This document shows positions 13,184-23,238 of a stretch of 64,000 nt of DNA, piece by piece. The stretch spans positions 124,001 through 188,000 of the forward strand of contig CM074706.1 in NCBI GenBank assembly GCA_037367355.1. The letters are read 5' to 3'. The notes under the pieces were generated by a model that was not told the origin of the DNA, did not search any database, and was given only the letters and a program-made list of their open reading frames with translations. The position numbers and the translations under genes were made by a program. This DNA comes from Neoscytalidium dimidiatum (taxonomy: Eukaryota; Ascomycota; Dothideomycetes; Botryosphaeriales; Botryosphaeriaceae). Numbering within the stretch: position 1 is the first letter of the stretch; each line of letters begins with the position of its first letter.

Positions 13184-14202
13184 ATGAGGACAGCACGGAT
13201 GGAAAAGAGCCCCGTCATGAAGACCGCCGCCGCCCTCCTCCTAGTCCTGTCTATCGCGGGCAGCGCATCTGCCGCCGCAGTCGGTGGTCCCAGCGCTCAA
13301 ACTCGTACGTCATCTCGTCCTACACGTCCCCTTCCCTCACAACCCTCCTTCCAACAAGAAAAACAAAAGCTGTCAGCCAGTCCATGCATCGCACTAATAC
13401 AAAGCCCCCTCCACTCCCACAGGCCGCGTCGGGTCCCCCTACCAGCCCTACCAACCACCGCACGCACCCCACCACAACCTCCGCACGCCTCCTCCCCCGC
13501 CTTCCTCCTCCTCCTCCAACTCCACAGCCTTCTCCTCCAGCCCCGCCGCCTACGAAGAGGACGCCCGCGACTACGATGACGCTGGAAACCGCCCCGTCCA
13601 GGCCTCAACCGCCGACACCGCCGACACCGCCGGCACGGGCTACTCCTCGCGCCGCCGCCCCATGCCGTGGGGCGGCTGGGGCGGCCAGCAGCGCGGCCCG
13701 CCCGGTCCGTACCGCAGGCGCTCTTCCGCGCCCGCGCCCGCGCCCGCGCCCGTCGACGACGTGCTGAACGACATCGCGGCGGGGCTGGCCGGTGGGAGCG
13801 TCGGCAGCGGCGATGATACGCAGGCGGCCGATACGGCGGGCGAGAGTGGCGGGAGTGGGAACGAGGTGGAGGGGAGGCGGAGGATGGGGGGAGGCGGTGG
13901 GAAGAAGGTGCGTAGGGAGGAGGAGGAGGTCGAGGTTGAGGTTAATGGGGTGGCGGAGGTGGAGGCTGAGGATGGGGAGGTGGAGGTGGAGGTGGAGGTG
14001 CCGGATCGGAAGAGGGGGGTGAGCGGGATCATCGGTGCGGAAGTGGAGGTGGGTGATGTTGCGGAGGTGGAGGCTGAGGACGGAGAGGTCGAGATTGAGG
14101 TCCCGAATCAGCGGGTGAAGCGGGACGATTACGAGGATGAGGACGACGACGATGGAGATATTGATGCTGAGGACCCGCTGCGCGATGACGATGACGGCGA
14201 GA

Positions 14203-14233
<31 letters not shown>

Positions 14234-14525
14234 GGGATCGTCTCATATGCCTATTACCACCTGGGCTGGAATCATTGCAGGGGCTACTATCGGCGCGGCG
14301 CTGCTCACTGCAAGCATCTGGGCTATCGTTGTCAAGCGGCAGCAGGCCAATAGCACCAGGGCGGAGCGGCAGGCGCTGTATGCCGAGGCGCGGAAGGAGG
14401 ATGATCGGAGGGTATGGGAGGAAGATGATTGGCATGAGGATGGCGATTGGGGCATGGGAAAAACCGGTGATGTTGAGAAGGGTGGTTTCGTGGTCAAGGT
14501 GGATGACTACAGGGGGAGGAAGTGA
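13184..14525 (+). CDS. Single-pass membrane protein with acidic VEVE-type repeats
   Basis: Exons 13184-13304 and 13423-14525 join in phase over a 118-nt intron (GTACGT to CACAG) to give 407 residues. A signal peptide is evident (AAALLLVLSIAGSASA); starts at 13199 or 13217 are equally possible. The lumenal or external part has Pro/Ser and Arg/Gly-rich stretches, then two copies of an acidic unit built on EVEAEDGEVE, and an aspartate run of nine. One transmembrane helix follows (about residues 317-340, ITTWAGIIAGATIGAALL), then a short cytosolic tail of about 65 residues. The layout suggests a type I plasma-membrane or cell-wall-associated protein. I do not recognise a family. GC-rich and repetitive coding sequence suggests fast evolution. 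Confidence 0.72.
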
Positions 14526-15234
14526 GCTTGCGGTGGTGCAAAGAATTAATGGTAATGGTTAATTGGCCAGGAGGAGGGGAGAAGATCCTTTAAGGGATAG
14601 GCTAATTCCGGGCGGAAAGGCTGATTAGTGCACTCGATGTGAGTGGCATTGCTTTATTGGGTATTTAGATGTCGGTGGATGGGAAGAAGTTGATGAATGT
14701 CGTGTGTGATAGAGAGCCGGATAGTGTGGAGAAGCTCGCGTATTGAGGTGTTTGTGGAGCGGAGACTGGGGAAGGATCAAAATATTTGACGTCCAGGTTC
14801 GTCTCAGGAAGGTAAGAGAGGCCTGGCGGTAATGTCTTAACACTCCTTCAAATTCCAAATTCATTACTTATCGAGTCCCGTTCTTCCTGAGGTCGTGAGA
14901 TGGAATAAGACTCAAAGGTTCATGCCAAGAAATATGCGGCTCCTTAAGTGGCTGTAGGATGCCTACTAAGGTTTCAGTAGACATCACATCTTTTTCTCAC
15001 ATCAAATCTCCCACAACTCGGACAATAGATTTGATCTGGAGACTCTCGAGGGGCAGAAGCGATATCAGTTGATTGGACGTGTCAAGTTCTGGCTTGCTCG
15101 AAGTATTCCCAACGAGTGTTGTTAATTATCAACTTTCCTGTGAAGAAACTTATGGCTACCTTGGAAAACATTCTCCATCATGATGGGGTTACATTGACAA
15201 ATTTGGTATACGACAAGTTACTATCCTCCGTGCC
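14526..15234. other. Intergenic, no gene seen
   Basis: About 700 bp between two convergent gene ends. Nothing beyond 3' UTR-like sequence is apparent. Confidence 0.5.
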
Positions 15235-15497
15235 CTAGTTTCTTGCAGTTTGCTGACGATTCTCTTGTTCATTTCTCTCCTGTTGAGCTAGTGAATATAC
15301 ATGTCAGCTGAGATACTTTTCTAAATCTAAACGATAAGTAACGCCCTTTACATACTAAGGGGCTGATTGGTCACATCTCCAAGAGGATTCCCGCCAGCCA
15401 TGCTATTCAAGTTGCGTGCAGCCTGTAGCTCATCGCTGGGCTGGTGCTGCTGCTGCGTCTGGCCAGCAGGTGGAGTATTCTCATTCTCGTTTGGCAT
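15235..15497 (-). CDS. Small polar protein, 64 residues, two exons
   Basis: Exon 1 (15497-15356) and exon 2 (15287-15235) join in phase across a 68-nt intron with donor GTATGT, a CTGAC branch point and acceptor ACTAG. The product is hydrophilic: MPNENENTPPAGQTQQQHQ at the start, then DELQAARNLNSMAGGNPLG, and a Gln/Glu/Asn/Arg-rich end. No signal peptide or membrane helix is present, so it is probably a small disordered cytosolic or nuclear protein. The reading frame is short, but the perfect intron signals, kept phase and low-complexity-free middle argue for a real gene. An acceptor-like CTCTGAC...AACAG just upstream of the start suggests a 5' UTR intron. Function unknown. Confidence 0.55.
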
Positions 15498-15989
15498 AGC
15501 TGTTCGAAGACGTCAGAGAGTAACTAATGTTCTTTTTCCCTTTGCAGAGAAAGCCTGAGTGTCAAGTGGATGATATTCTAGAGCTGGGTCAATCCGGTAT
15601 ATATCTGCGGTCCCAACGCAAGGCTGTCTCTTTAACGGGGCGTTGATACTCTCGTTACACCGGCCGGCTGCACTGACAATATTACAAACGTGCACGGAGA
15701 TCATTGGGCCTTCACGATCCTTGACCCCGCACTGCTGACGATCATGACGTCCGTACTTCACCGGAATCTCACCATCAAGACCGGTGAGCCTGGTAAAGAA
15801 TCAATGGGTACATGTCAATTTCTTCCACTGGAAAGCTATCTCGGTATTGCCTTAGCATACAACCAACATCGGGCTCATTCCATTCAGGCTGAACAGCTAG
15901 TGGCGCTTGCGATATACAGCCCCAGGCTATCTCCTTTTCCCTTTGATCATCAATGAATCCGCAACGACTAAAAGATAACCACCACTACT
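15498..15989. other. Intergenic, no gene seen
   Basis: About 490 bp between the small gene's start and the bicupin's end. No gene or clear regulatory site is visible apart from the likely promoter of the small gene. Confidence 0.45.
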
Positions 15990-16842
15990 TTAAACTACAT
16001 CACGGGTGATGACCCAGAGCTTCTTGGTAAAGGGTCCGTGGGAGGTCCAGGTGATGTGCATGCCAGAAGTGAGCCCGATCACGTCGCCCGCCTTAAAGTG
16101 GTGCGTCTTTCCAGTCTCGGTCTCGACAACAGTGACCCGCCCCTCCAAGAGCAAAATTGTCTCATCGCCCAAAATGCCGGTGTATGGCGTCACGAGCGTG
16201 CCATTCTTGTCGACATTCGTGCCCGCGATGCCTCTTCCGGACCTCCAGATGCCACTCAGCATCGTGCCAGTAGAACCACCTGTGCGAATAAATAACAGTT
16301 CTCCAGCAACTTGTGGGCCTTCCTTCGGCTCAGTAAAGTGGTAGTCCTCCCATTTCTCTGGATTGTCGGTGACGTGGTGGACAGTCAACTGCTTGGATGG
16401 ATTGGTGGCTGGCTGCGTGCCATTCCAGATGCACCAGTACTTCTTGAAGCTTGGTCCTGGAATGTCCCACTGGACCTCAAGGCCCTTCGGCGAGGTGATG
16501 ATGGAACCAGGACCGGCATCGAAGCGCTCGCCTGTGGAAAGCACAGTAAGAGTGACCGTGCCGTCGAAGATGCAGGCCGTTTCGTCGCCGAGAGGGGAGG
16601 AGTACAACTATTTTGTGGGAACCGTCTTTCTCTGCGCCTGGGGAAGTTAGGCCGGTTCTCCAGAAGCCGGCTGTCAGGGAGCCAGAGGTACCCTCTTTAC
16701 GGATGACAGCAACTTCACCCTGGACCTGCTTTCCAGGTCTTGGCTCTTCCCATTCGAAAGGGATCCATTGCTCGGCTGATGGGTTCTGATCTCCTCCGTG
16801 CACAACGTGAGGAGCAGGGGAAATCGTCATTTTTTGTGGCAT
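15990..16842 (-). pseudogene. Bicupin (Cupin_3/DUF861-like) with single-base frameshift
   Basis: The first cupin is read from 16842 in one frame (start MPQKMTISPAPHVVHGGDQN) to about 16606, and continues in the next frame to the stop at 15990. The join needs removal of one base near 16605-16608; the expected match is clear from the second repeat, since YSSPLGDETACIFDG mirrors YTGILGDETILLLEG. Each half has the cupin pattern GDET...LEG...FKAGDVIGLTSG and the tryptophan-rich end (HITWTSHGPFTKKLWV). No intron can cover a one-base shift. It is either a recent pseudogene or a sequence error. Cupin_3 proteins include ureidoglycine-type enzymes, but substrate cannot be told here; if intact, a small-molecule enzyme is likely. 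Confidence 0.7.
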
Positions 16843-18118
16843 TTTCGGAAGAGAGGATTTTAGTATAAGCAGAGATGAAATCAGGTCGATAGATGAGACG
16901 TGAGCAGTGACTTTGGATCTGTTTACGCCCTCCTCCTTTATGTCTTCTTAGAATCTCCCCGCATTTTGAAATATGGCCCCCTCTTGATCGTCAGCGCATG
17001 GCTCATTACCTCGGTCTGCCCAATGCTTCGATATCCTCATCCCGTCCTCGTCCTACAATTCGCTAGTTCATCCTCCTTGCACTGCCTCATCTCTTGTGGT
17101 TTCTTGGCTGGCGGGGTCATCAGACACGAATTACTCCCGCTTATCTCCCTCGTTGATTGTACCTTGAAGGAGAAAAGTATCTGGCGCATGCAATGAGAGA
17201 TAAGATACGGAGGCTCCTCCCGGATCTCCTGTCTATCCGCCACGATCAGAAACCCTGTCGACGTGGAATATGCAGTGAGTGCCCGTAGGCTTTGCCTGCT
17301 CGCTATAATCGAGGTGCAATTTCAGCCAAATGCAGCACCCAAATTCTTACAAACCAGTGTACTCTGTGACAAAATCTTTAATGGCTCCAAGAGCGGAGTT
17401 GTAGAGTAGAATGTGTACTTCTGCAGTGACGCAACGGCTGGTCCATTCGTCGAGCTCCTTTCGGCTCAAAGGATTTCTCTGTGGACTTTGATAAGAGGGT
17501 TAGCTTTGGATAAGATGACTTCTCGTTGGCGCTTCCTTCAGCTATGGCTTTACCCCACACCTCGCCCTCCGTGACATCTCGCATGGTTTAAGGTTCGACC
17601 TACTGAAAGTAGAAACGGCTGTGTTCGGTTTGCACGGATGGACATACCAAAGTCAGACTAAGGTGAACGGCATCCGTGTTTTAGGTTGTACCTGCTTCAT
17701 GCAGTAAATCAGTAGGCGATCGATCAGCAAAAACACCATACCAATGCTTCTGTCTTCAGCAACCTCACGGTCGATCAATCAGGCGATTTGGTAGCTAGAA
17801 CCGTGCTATGTGATAAGCTACCGGTCCGCTGCCGATCCGGTCGGTCTGGGCGATCTGCAACGTGACCACCCCGCAATGATTGATACCGGGGTAGCCGTGG
17901 AGAGAATGAAGACCTGGATGACAAACCCCCGCGATCTTACCTATCAGTCGGGGTTATTTAGCCAATTACGGCCACTTTATTACTTATCATACTCAGTCTG
18001 GAACGACCTCACACCCAAGGCAGTCACTCCACCAAATGTGCGCGGCTCTATATATTATAATGCAATACTCTTCGATGACCTCAGAATCCCAACTCCAGCT
18101 ACTAGTCACGACACCAAG
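16843..18118. other. Intergenic between divergent bicupin and PaiB-like genes
   Basis: About 1.3 kb, holding both promoters. A weak two-exon reading on the minus strand (about 17584-17340) is noted elsewhere but not accepted. No other feature is seen. Confidence 0.45.
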
Positions 18119-18871
18119 ATGTATCTCCCCGCCGACCACGCAGAGTATGACGTCCCCACGCTCCACAGCTTCATCAAAGAGAATCCCTTGGGAATCATTG
18201 TCACTTCATTGCAATCGCCAAACTTCCCTTCTATCCAGCTATCCCACGTCCCGTGGGTCCTGGACGCCCCTGAGGACGGCAAAGGGCTGGGCAAACTGCG
18301 CGGTCACATGGCCAAGATGAACCCCCACTCGAAAGCCATGATCGAAGCCGTGCTGGCCGCCAACCAATCCAACGGCCCACTCACCGAGGACGTGGTCGTC
18401 GTATTCAACGGCCCCGTGCACCACTACGTCACCCCGAAGTTCTACATCAAGACCAAGCCGGCCACCGGCAAGGTCATGCCGACGTGGGACTACACCGCCG
18501 TGCAGGCGTACGGCAAGGCCACCGTCCTCTGCGACTCGCGCAACCCGGAGACGGGCGCTTTCCTGCAGCGCCAGGTCACCGCCCTGTCGCAATACGCCGA
18601 GACGGACATCATGGGGTATACCGGCGAGGAGGGCAAGTTGTCGGCGTGGCAGACGAGCGATGCGCCAGATCGTTTCATCGAGCTGCTGAAGAAGAATATC
18701 ATCGGGCTCGAGATCGAGATTACCAGGCTGGAGGGCAGGTTCAAGATGAGCCAGGAGATGGATAAAGAGGATCAAATTGGCGTCATCGAGGGGTTCCGGG
18801 CGCTCGATACTGAAGTTGGCCTGAAGATGTCCGAGACCGTGAAGCAACGTTGTGTAGTTGCAGAAAAGTAA
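18119..18871 (+). CDS. PaiB-like FMN-binding protein
   Basis: A 250-residue single-exon gene. The start at 18119 (MYLPADHAEYDVPTLHSFIK) is chosen because it matches the conserved beginning of the family; the open frame extends upstream to 17810 but that part has no family character. Features of the PaiB/FMN-binding split-barrel family are present: PLGIIVTSLQSPNFP, HVPWVLD, LRGHMAKMNPHSKAM and VVFNGPVHHYVTPKFY, then VPTWDY-type VMPTWDYTAVQAYGKA. Bacterial PaiB is described as a negative regulator of sporulation and protease genes; fungal copies are probably flavin-binding enzymes of unknown substrate. The family is patchy in fungi, so an old transfer from bacteria is possible but not shown here. 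Confidence 0.85.
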   Translation: MYLPADHAEYDVPTLHSFIKENPLGIIVTSLQSPNFPSIQLSHVPWVLDAPEDGKGLGKLRGHMAKMNPHSKAMIEAVLAANQSNGPLTEDVVVVFNGPVHHYVTPKFYIKTKPATGKVMPTWDYTAVQAYGKATVLCDSRNPETGAFLQRQVTALSQYAETDIMGYTGEEGKLSAWQTSDAPDRFIELLKKNIIGLEIEITRLEGRFKMSQEMDKEDQIGVIEGFRALDTEVGLKMSETVKQRCVVAEK

Positions 18872-19438
18872 GACGGTGAGAGGGACGTAGAATTATAAGC
18901 CGTCATAGGAATGGAGCCTTTCGTTTCGTACCTCAAGTTCGGCCATTTGGCGCTTTGATCCTATCGGTATCTACATGAGTAACATATCTTGGCGGGATAT
19001 TTTTAACGAAACTTTGCGGAAGAATGCGGAAGATGGGTGCTGAATATGCGATTCAAAACGAAAAGATTCCAGCAGCTGAACGCTGCCTCGCTGACGCTAC
19101 TTCTATCTAGAGTAGTGTACACGAAGGCGTCTTTATTTCGGGAATCGTGATTCTGCGAAAGTTCCTGCTATCAACATCGCAGTCAAATTTAGAAGCTTCT
19201 TCATCTGCACGCGTTGCAAGCTGCGCTGCCTCATCGGTAGCTAAATATCGTATGCGTGGCTCTACCGAACACGAGCAACGAGGTGTAAACCTAAAATAAT
19301 ATGGGATAATTTCCGATGCTTGCAAATTCCGAAGAACACAGGTATAAATCAATTCTTAACTGCCTTCAGCGTACTAGTGCCTTCAACCAGCCTTTACCGC
19401 ACATTTTCTCTTGTCCTCTTTTAGGCATTTTCTTCGCC
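18872..19438. other. Intergenic, no gene seen
   Basis: About 570 bp between tandem plus-strand genes. A pyrimidine-rich stretch at 19405-19435 precedes the next start codon and is probably part of its promoter or leader. Confidence 0.45.
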
Positions 19439-19919
19439 ATGGTCCTTACTGCTCTTTCTTCTATCGTTATTTTCAGCATCCAGATGACTTCTTCACTCGC
19501 CCAAGAGTGGCGCGGCTACACAGGCCAGCTCAATGCTATTGGATTTCCGTATTGGCTGGGTTGCGCCAATGGCAAAATTAACAGCGACCGCATTGAGGAC
19601 ACGACGAGGCGGGCGATCGGCATTGACGCTATAGCGCCGCGCGCGGATGAATACTCCATAATCGACATCGGGCCATGCAAGAACAAGCCGTTTCCACTTC
19701 ATCAGGTACGAAAAGAGCGTCCCTGTAGCTTACCTTGAAGAAGCTAAGCAGGAGAGAAACCCCCAGGGAAGTGTTTTACACGGTACGAATGTCCAGATCT
19801 ACATTGCCTGGGATGATGCAAGCAAGACTGCGTTTTATTGTACAAACGACGACCCGCAGAGGACCTGTGCGGCCTTCTTTCCAAGCCAAGAATGCACGTG
19901 GAAGCCAATCCAGCAATAG
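19439..19919 (+). CDS. Small secreted cysteine-containing protein, effector candidate
   Basis: Exons 19439-19705 and 19752-19919 join in phase across a 46-nt intron (GTACGA to AGCAG), giving 144 residues. A signal peptide covers about residues 1-22 (LSSIVIFSIQMTSSLAQ). The mature part of about 122 residues has five cysteines (42, 80, 119, 128, 137), an aromatic patch (FPYWLGCANG) and ends with ECTWKPIQQ. No transmembrane helix or known catalytic motif is seen. Small size, secretion and cysteines are the usual marks of a fungal effector or other secreted small protein. It lies in an accessory stretch with pseudogenes on both sides. The start was chosen at 19439 because the signal peptide begins there; an upstream in-frame ATG at 19316 would place it internally. 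Confidence 0.68.
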
Positions 19920-20336
19920 AGTAGGAGTCAGGATACATTTTGGACTGATCAGGTATGGAAAAACGGAGGCTGTTCAGAAAAGATAGAGAGAAAGGGAGAT
20001 AGGAAACAGTGGATTTAATTTCCTTCGCCAAGATAGGTGAAGAAACACTGTGCAATCATTCTACGGAGGCACCAATACCATACGATGACGTGCATTTTCT
20101 TAACCAATCATATGGTCATCGCGATAGCCCCAGACTCAAGTGCTGGTGAGATCACCGAGTCCGAGAGGACGATGACAGCACCCAAGACTTACATGAGTCA
20201 GCGAAACTAGCAGAGTGGCTGCTTCCATATCCCCACATGTTACAAACGCATGAGAAAGCGCAGTCATCCGACTGCATCACCAGCCGCGTGCGTGGTCTCG
20301 TTCCCCAGAAAAGTTGCGTTCAGATTCGTGATCTGA
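19920..20336. other. Intergenic, no gene seen
   Basis: About 400 bp between the secreted protein gene and the possible minus-strand gene. No feature is supported. Confidence 0.4.
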
Positions 20337-20890
20337 TCAGGCATGATACGGATCATACGACGCGCCGAAAGCCCAACGAATGGATGTCATGTAGAAGTCT
20401 TTCACAGCCTCCTTTCCTACCCGATTGGCCATGAGTGCTCCAAGCGAGCTTCCTACTCCCAACATCATGCGATCCGAACGCGCCTGTATTCGCGAATCAG
20501 CCCGTCAATATGTCTACCAATAGTCAGTGCAGTTCTTGCTTGCTCATATCTTGTGTCGGTTGTACAAACAACGGTGCTGGCAGCAATAATGCAGCACCGT
20601 GCATGAAAAATGACGCAAGCTCCCGTCTTCTCCATTCAACAATCAGAGCCGAGAATCCTATCGTGCGAAAATCAGCATTCCGATGCGAGGCATACCTGGA
20701 TATCAAATGCATGGGGCCTGCAGCTGAATACGGCGTGGCTCTGCGGTAAGACACGCAAAGAAGTTCGTGCATCACGGCGAGACGCTTTCCGATACGGTTT
20801 AGGGTGGGATTCCGGCAGCAGGCTCTGTACCGAAGCAAAGAGAGCCTCAATGCCTCTCTCGCTAATTATCAACTGCATGTGCGGGGCCAT
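20337..20890 (-). CDS. Possible four-exon hypothetical gene (107 residues or more)
   Basis: Four minus-strand segments (20890-20831, 20784-20696, 20576-20518, 20452-20337) join through three GT-AG introns of 46, 119 and 65 nt with phase kept each time, ending at a TGA. The joined protein reads naturally, for example RLAVMHELLCVSYRRATPY and SSLGALMANRVGKEAVKDF. No single frame here is long, so this is a splice-based guess. I do not recognise a family, there is no signal peptide, and the true N-terminus may lie further upstream (a second plausible frame, ILSAIGEAELAAAVLDGPA, sits at about 20925-20870). It could be the end of a larger decayed gene. Confidence 0.3.
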
Positions 20891-20995
20891 CCAGGACTGC
20901 GGCCGCAAGCTCCGCCTCCCCGATCGCCGATAGGATGGTACGCTATTCCACTTATTTAAGGTTTATAAAATAGGAGAGAGCCTTCAGTCTCGAAG

Positions 20996-22070
20996 ATGTG
21001 TTCCACAGCACAGATGGCGCCCAAAAATAAGCAGGACAATGCTGCTAAAGAAGGGAAGAAAGAAAAGGAAGATGACAGCATCAAGCCCAACGAAATGAAG
21101 ATCAGCCGTGAAGTTGTCCACTCCTGCGCCCTTCTTTCTAATCAAATAATAGACTGATTCAAGTTGATAGGAGGCTTTGGAGGCAATAAATCAAGCATTT
21201 AACGCAAAGGAAGAGGCTGAAAAAATCAAAGGGTTAATTGCCACCAAGTCTGACTTGGAACGGCAAATTGCAAAATTGGAAGCAAAAAAGAAAGCACAGC
21301 AAAGTCAGTTGAACGACTTTGGCGCGGACACTGCCTTCATATCAGTCCTTATTGATGGCAATAGTTCTCTAGTAAGTTGCATCCTGCTCACAGCACCAGG
21401 AAGGAAATTATCTTCCAGTACGAAAGCTGATGCACAGATAGTTCAAGGAAAAGTTCGTGAAAAAGAAAGTGGAGGGCGGCCTAGAGGCAGCAGCCGCACT
21501 CGTACGCTCTGTCAAGGATGAAATAGCACGTCAGAATGACGAAACGCGTAAGGATGGAGCACAGAAAGAACAAATTTTCCCAGTGCCGGTGAACATTGTT
21601 GTTCGAGTTTATGCGAGTATGCCGAGACTTGTTGAACTCTATGAGGAGAAGAAAGCGGAGGAAAAAAACAAGTTGGAAGAGAGGCACTTATCCCAATTCA
21701 TACAAGGGTTCAACCAGTACGAACTTTGTGATTTCGTTGACATTGGCAAGAACAAAGACATTGCAGAGCGAAAGTTGCATAGTAAGTGTAACGTCATTTT
21801 AGGACCAAATGCTTATCGGATGTTGATACTAATATGCAACAAGAGGTTTTCAAACTTCACATTGAGAATACACACTGCAAGCAAGTTTTCTTTGGTGGCT
21901 GGAACAACGGTGCCCACGTCGGTCTTCTTGTGCCTTACAAATTTGAAAATCAAGAGCTGCGAAAGAAGATCGTCATGATGTACGAAGATGAGTTCGTGAA
22001 GGAACTCAAGCCTGTGGCGAGTCATTTCAAAAACTTTCACTGCTCGGATATATTCTACGAAAAGAAGTAG
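20996..22070 (+). CDS. Stand-alone DUF7923-like (NYN/PIN-like?) protein, no zinc fingers
   Basis: Four exons (20996-21112, 21171-21371, 21442-21781, 21844-22070) join in phase to 294 residues. The last intron has a TACTAAT branch point; the first donor (GTTGTC) is weak. A charged coiled coil (about residues 40-95) precedes a domain with SVLIDGNSSLFKEKFVKKK, then FIQGFNQYELCDFVDIGKN, and NTHCKQVFFGGWNNGAHVG. From memory these match the domain found before tandem CCCH zinc fingers in fungal RNA-binding proteins (I believe DUF7923), where LIDGDG and a DNGY motif are usual. The arrangement resembles a NYN/PIN nuclease fold, but here LIDGDG reads LIDGNS and DNGY reads NGAHVG, so key acidic residues may be lost. 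No CCCH finger follows. Confidence 0.72.
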
Positions 22071-22925
22071 GGTTGAAAGAAGCCAGATCGGCCACAAAAT
22101 CTCGGTATTTTTCTGTATATAACACGCACTCGTTATCGAAAGCAAAGTAAGGAATACGCTCCTATCTCTTAATACCATCTCCATGCAGAACCTCATGATT
22201 TCCTTTCTTACATTTGTGCTTTGGTCGCTTTAATGGATAGTATCTGGCAGTGTTCATCTTGAAATCTCATATTCTCCGGCGCGAAAAAAAAGGATCATGA
22301 GATCTATCAAGCCCAAGAACAGCGAAGTTCAAACATTCATCCCACCAATTGCGCATCTGTATTTGCGTAACACTAGCTAACAAGTAGCTCTCTCTCCATC
22401 AGTAGCATGTTGGATCAACAGGAAGACGAGAAAATAGGCAGATTTGCACTTCTTCAACACATGCATCTAACATATCCGATTGAGTAGCAGAGGTTCAACG
22501 GCTTAGTAGGTAGATATCTGAGATGTGAGCAAAGGTTGCATTCAGATTTGCGGACTAAACTAGATACTGGCAATGGCGGAATGGGCAGTCATCCGATGTT
22601 TTGGAGAAGCGGAACAGGTCAACGGGCGGCCAACGCGCTTTCTGATCTCTAACTATCCTGCCGTAATAAAGATGGCGTTGGGCCACTCTATCAAGCGATG
22701 AAGCATCGTGTCGCCATGTATCCAACCAGTAATCCTCCAATCAAGACCATTGATACACTAGCCGTGGATCAATTGAACGCCATTTCACGACTGAAGCACA
22801 TGGTCAAGACCGCCACATAGGACAGAGGTTCAACCACCTTTCCCGCCAGTAGACTTCATTGACAACTGCAACACCAGCAGTACCCCAGCATCTCACCCCT
22901 CAACCCCGCAAACTCCGCCAAAAAT
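22071..22925. other. Intergenic, no gene seen
   Basis: About 850 bp with only short chance frames. Nothing supported. Confidence 0.45.
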
Positions 22926-23238
22926 AAGATCGTCTTCGTCACCGCCGGCAACGGCTACGCCACCGTCCGCGCCTTCGCCCTCGCCAGGGCCTCGACCGCC
23001 ATCTTCACCGGCCGACGCGCCGACAAACTCCAAGAAGCCGCGGCAAAGCTACGCGCGGAGATCCCCTCGACGAGATTCCTGACCTACGTGCTCGACATTG
23101 CCAAGGAGGGACGCCGTCGAGGAAGTCTTCGCCGACGTCCGATCTACGACGGCCCTGGTTGCTCTGAAGGGTGACTTCGAGGCGGATGAGGATTTGGGCA
23201 GGATTTTCCTTAGTATCAAGCCGAAGCGGCGGGGATGA
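22926..23238 (+). pseudogene. Short-chain dehydrogenase fragment, frameshifted
   Basis: The segment starts with KIVFVTAGNGYATVRAFALA and continues through AIFTGRRADKLQEAAAKLRA, a typical Rossmann start of an SDR (beta1, glycine motif, beta2 with arginines). The glycine motif is damaged: several residues of the usual TGGGSGIG are missing. One extra G in the run at 23104-23110 shifts the frame; after it DAVEEVFADVRSTTALVAL continues. The text then leaves the family and stops at 23236-23238. No catalytic YxxxK region is present. This is a relic with no start codon; no function is expected. Confidence 0.6.

Noticed and set aside
17340..17584. Possible two-exon small minus-strand gene
   Set aside because: A phase-keeping join exists with a CTAAC branch point, but the donor (GTGTGG) is weak and the product is only about 51 residues without any feature.
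17810..18118. 103-residue in-frame extension upstream of the PaiB-like gene
   Set aside because: It has no family similarity and the conserved family start is the ATG at 18119.
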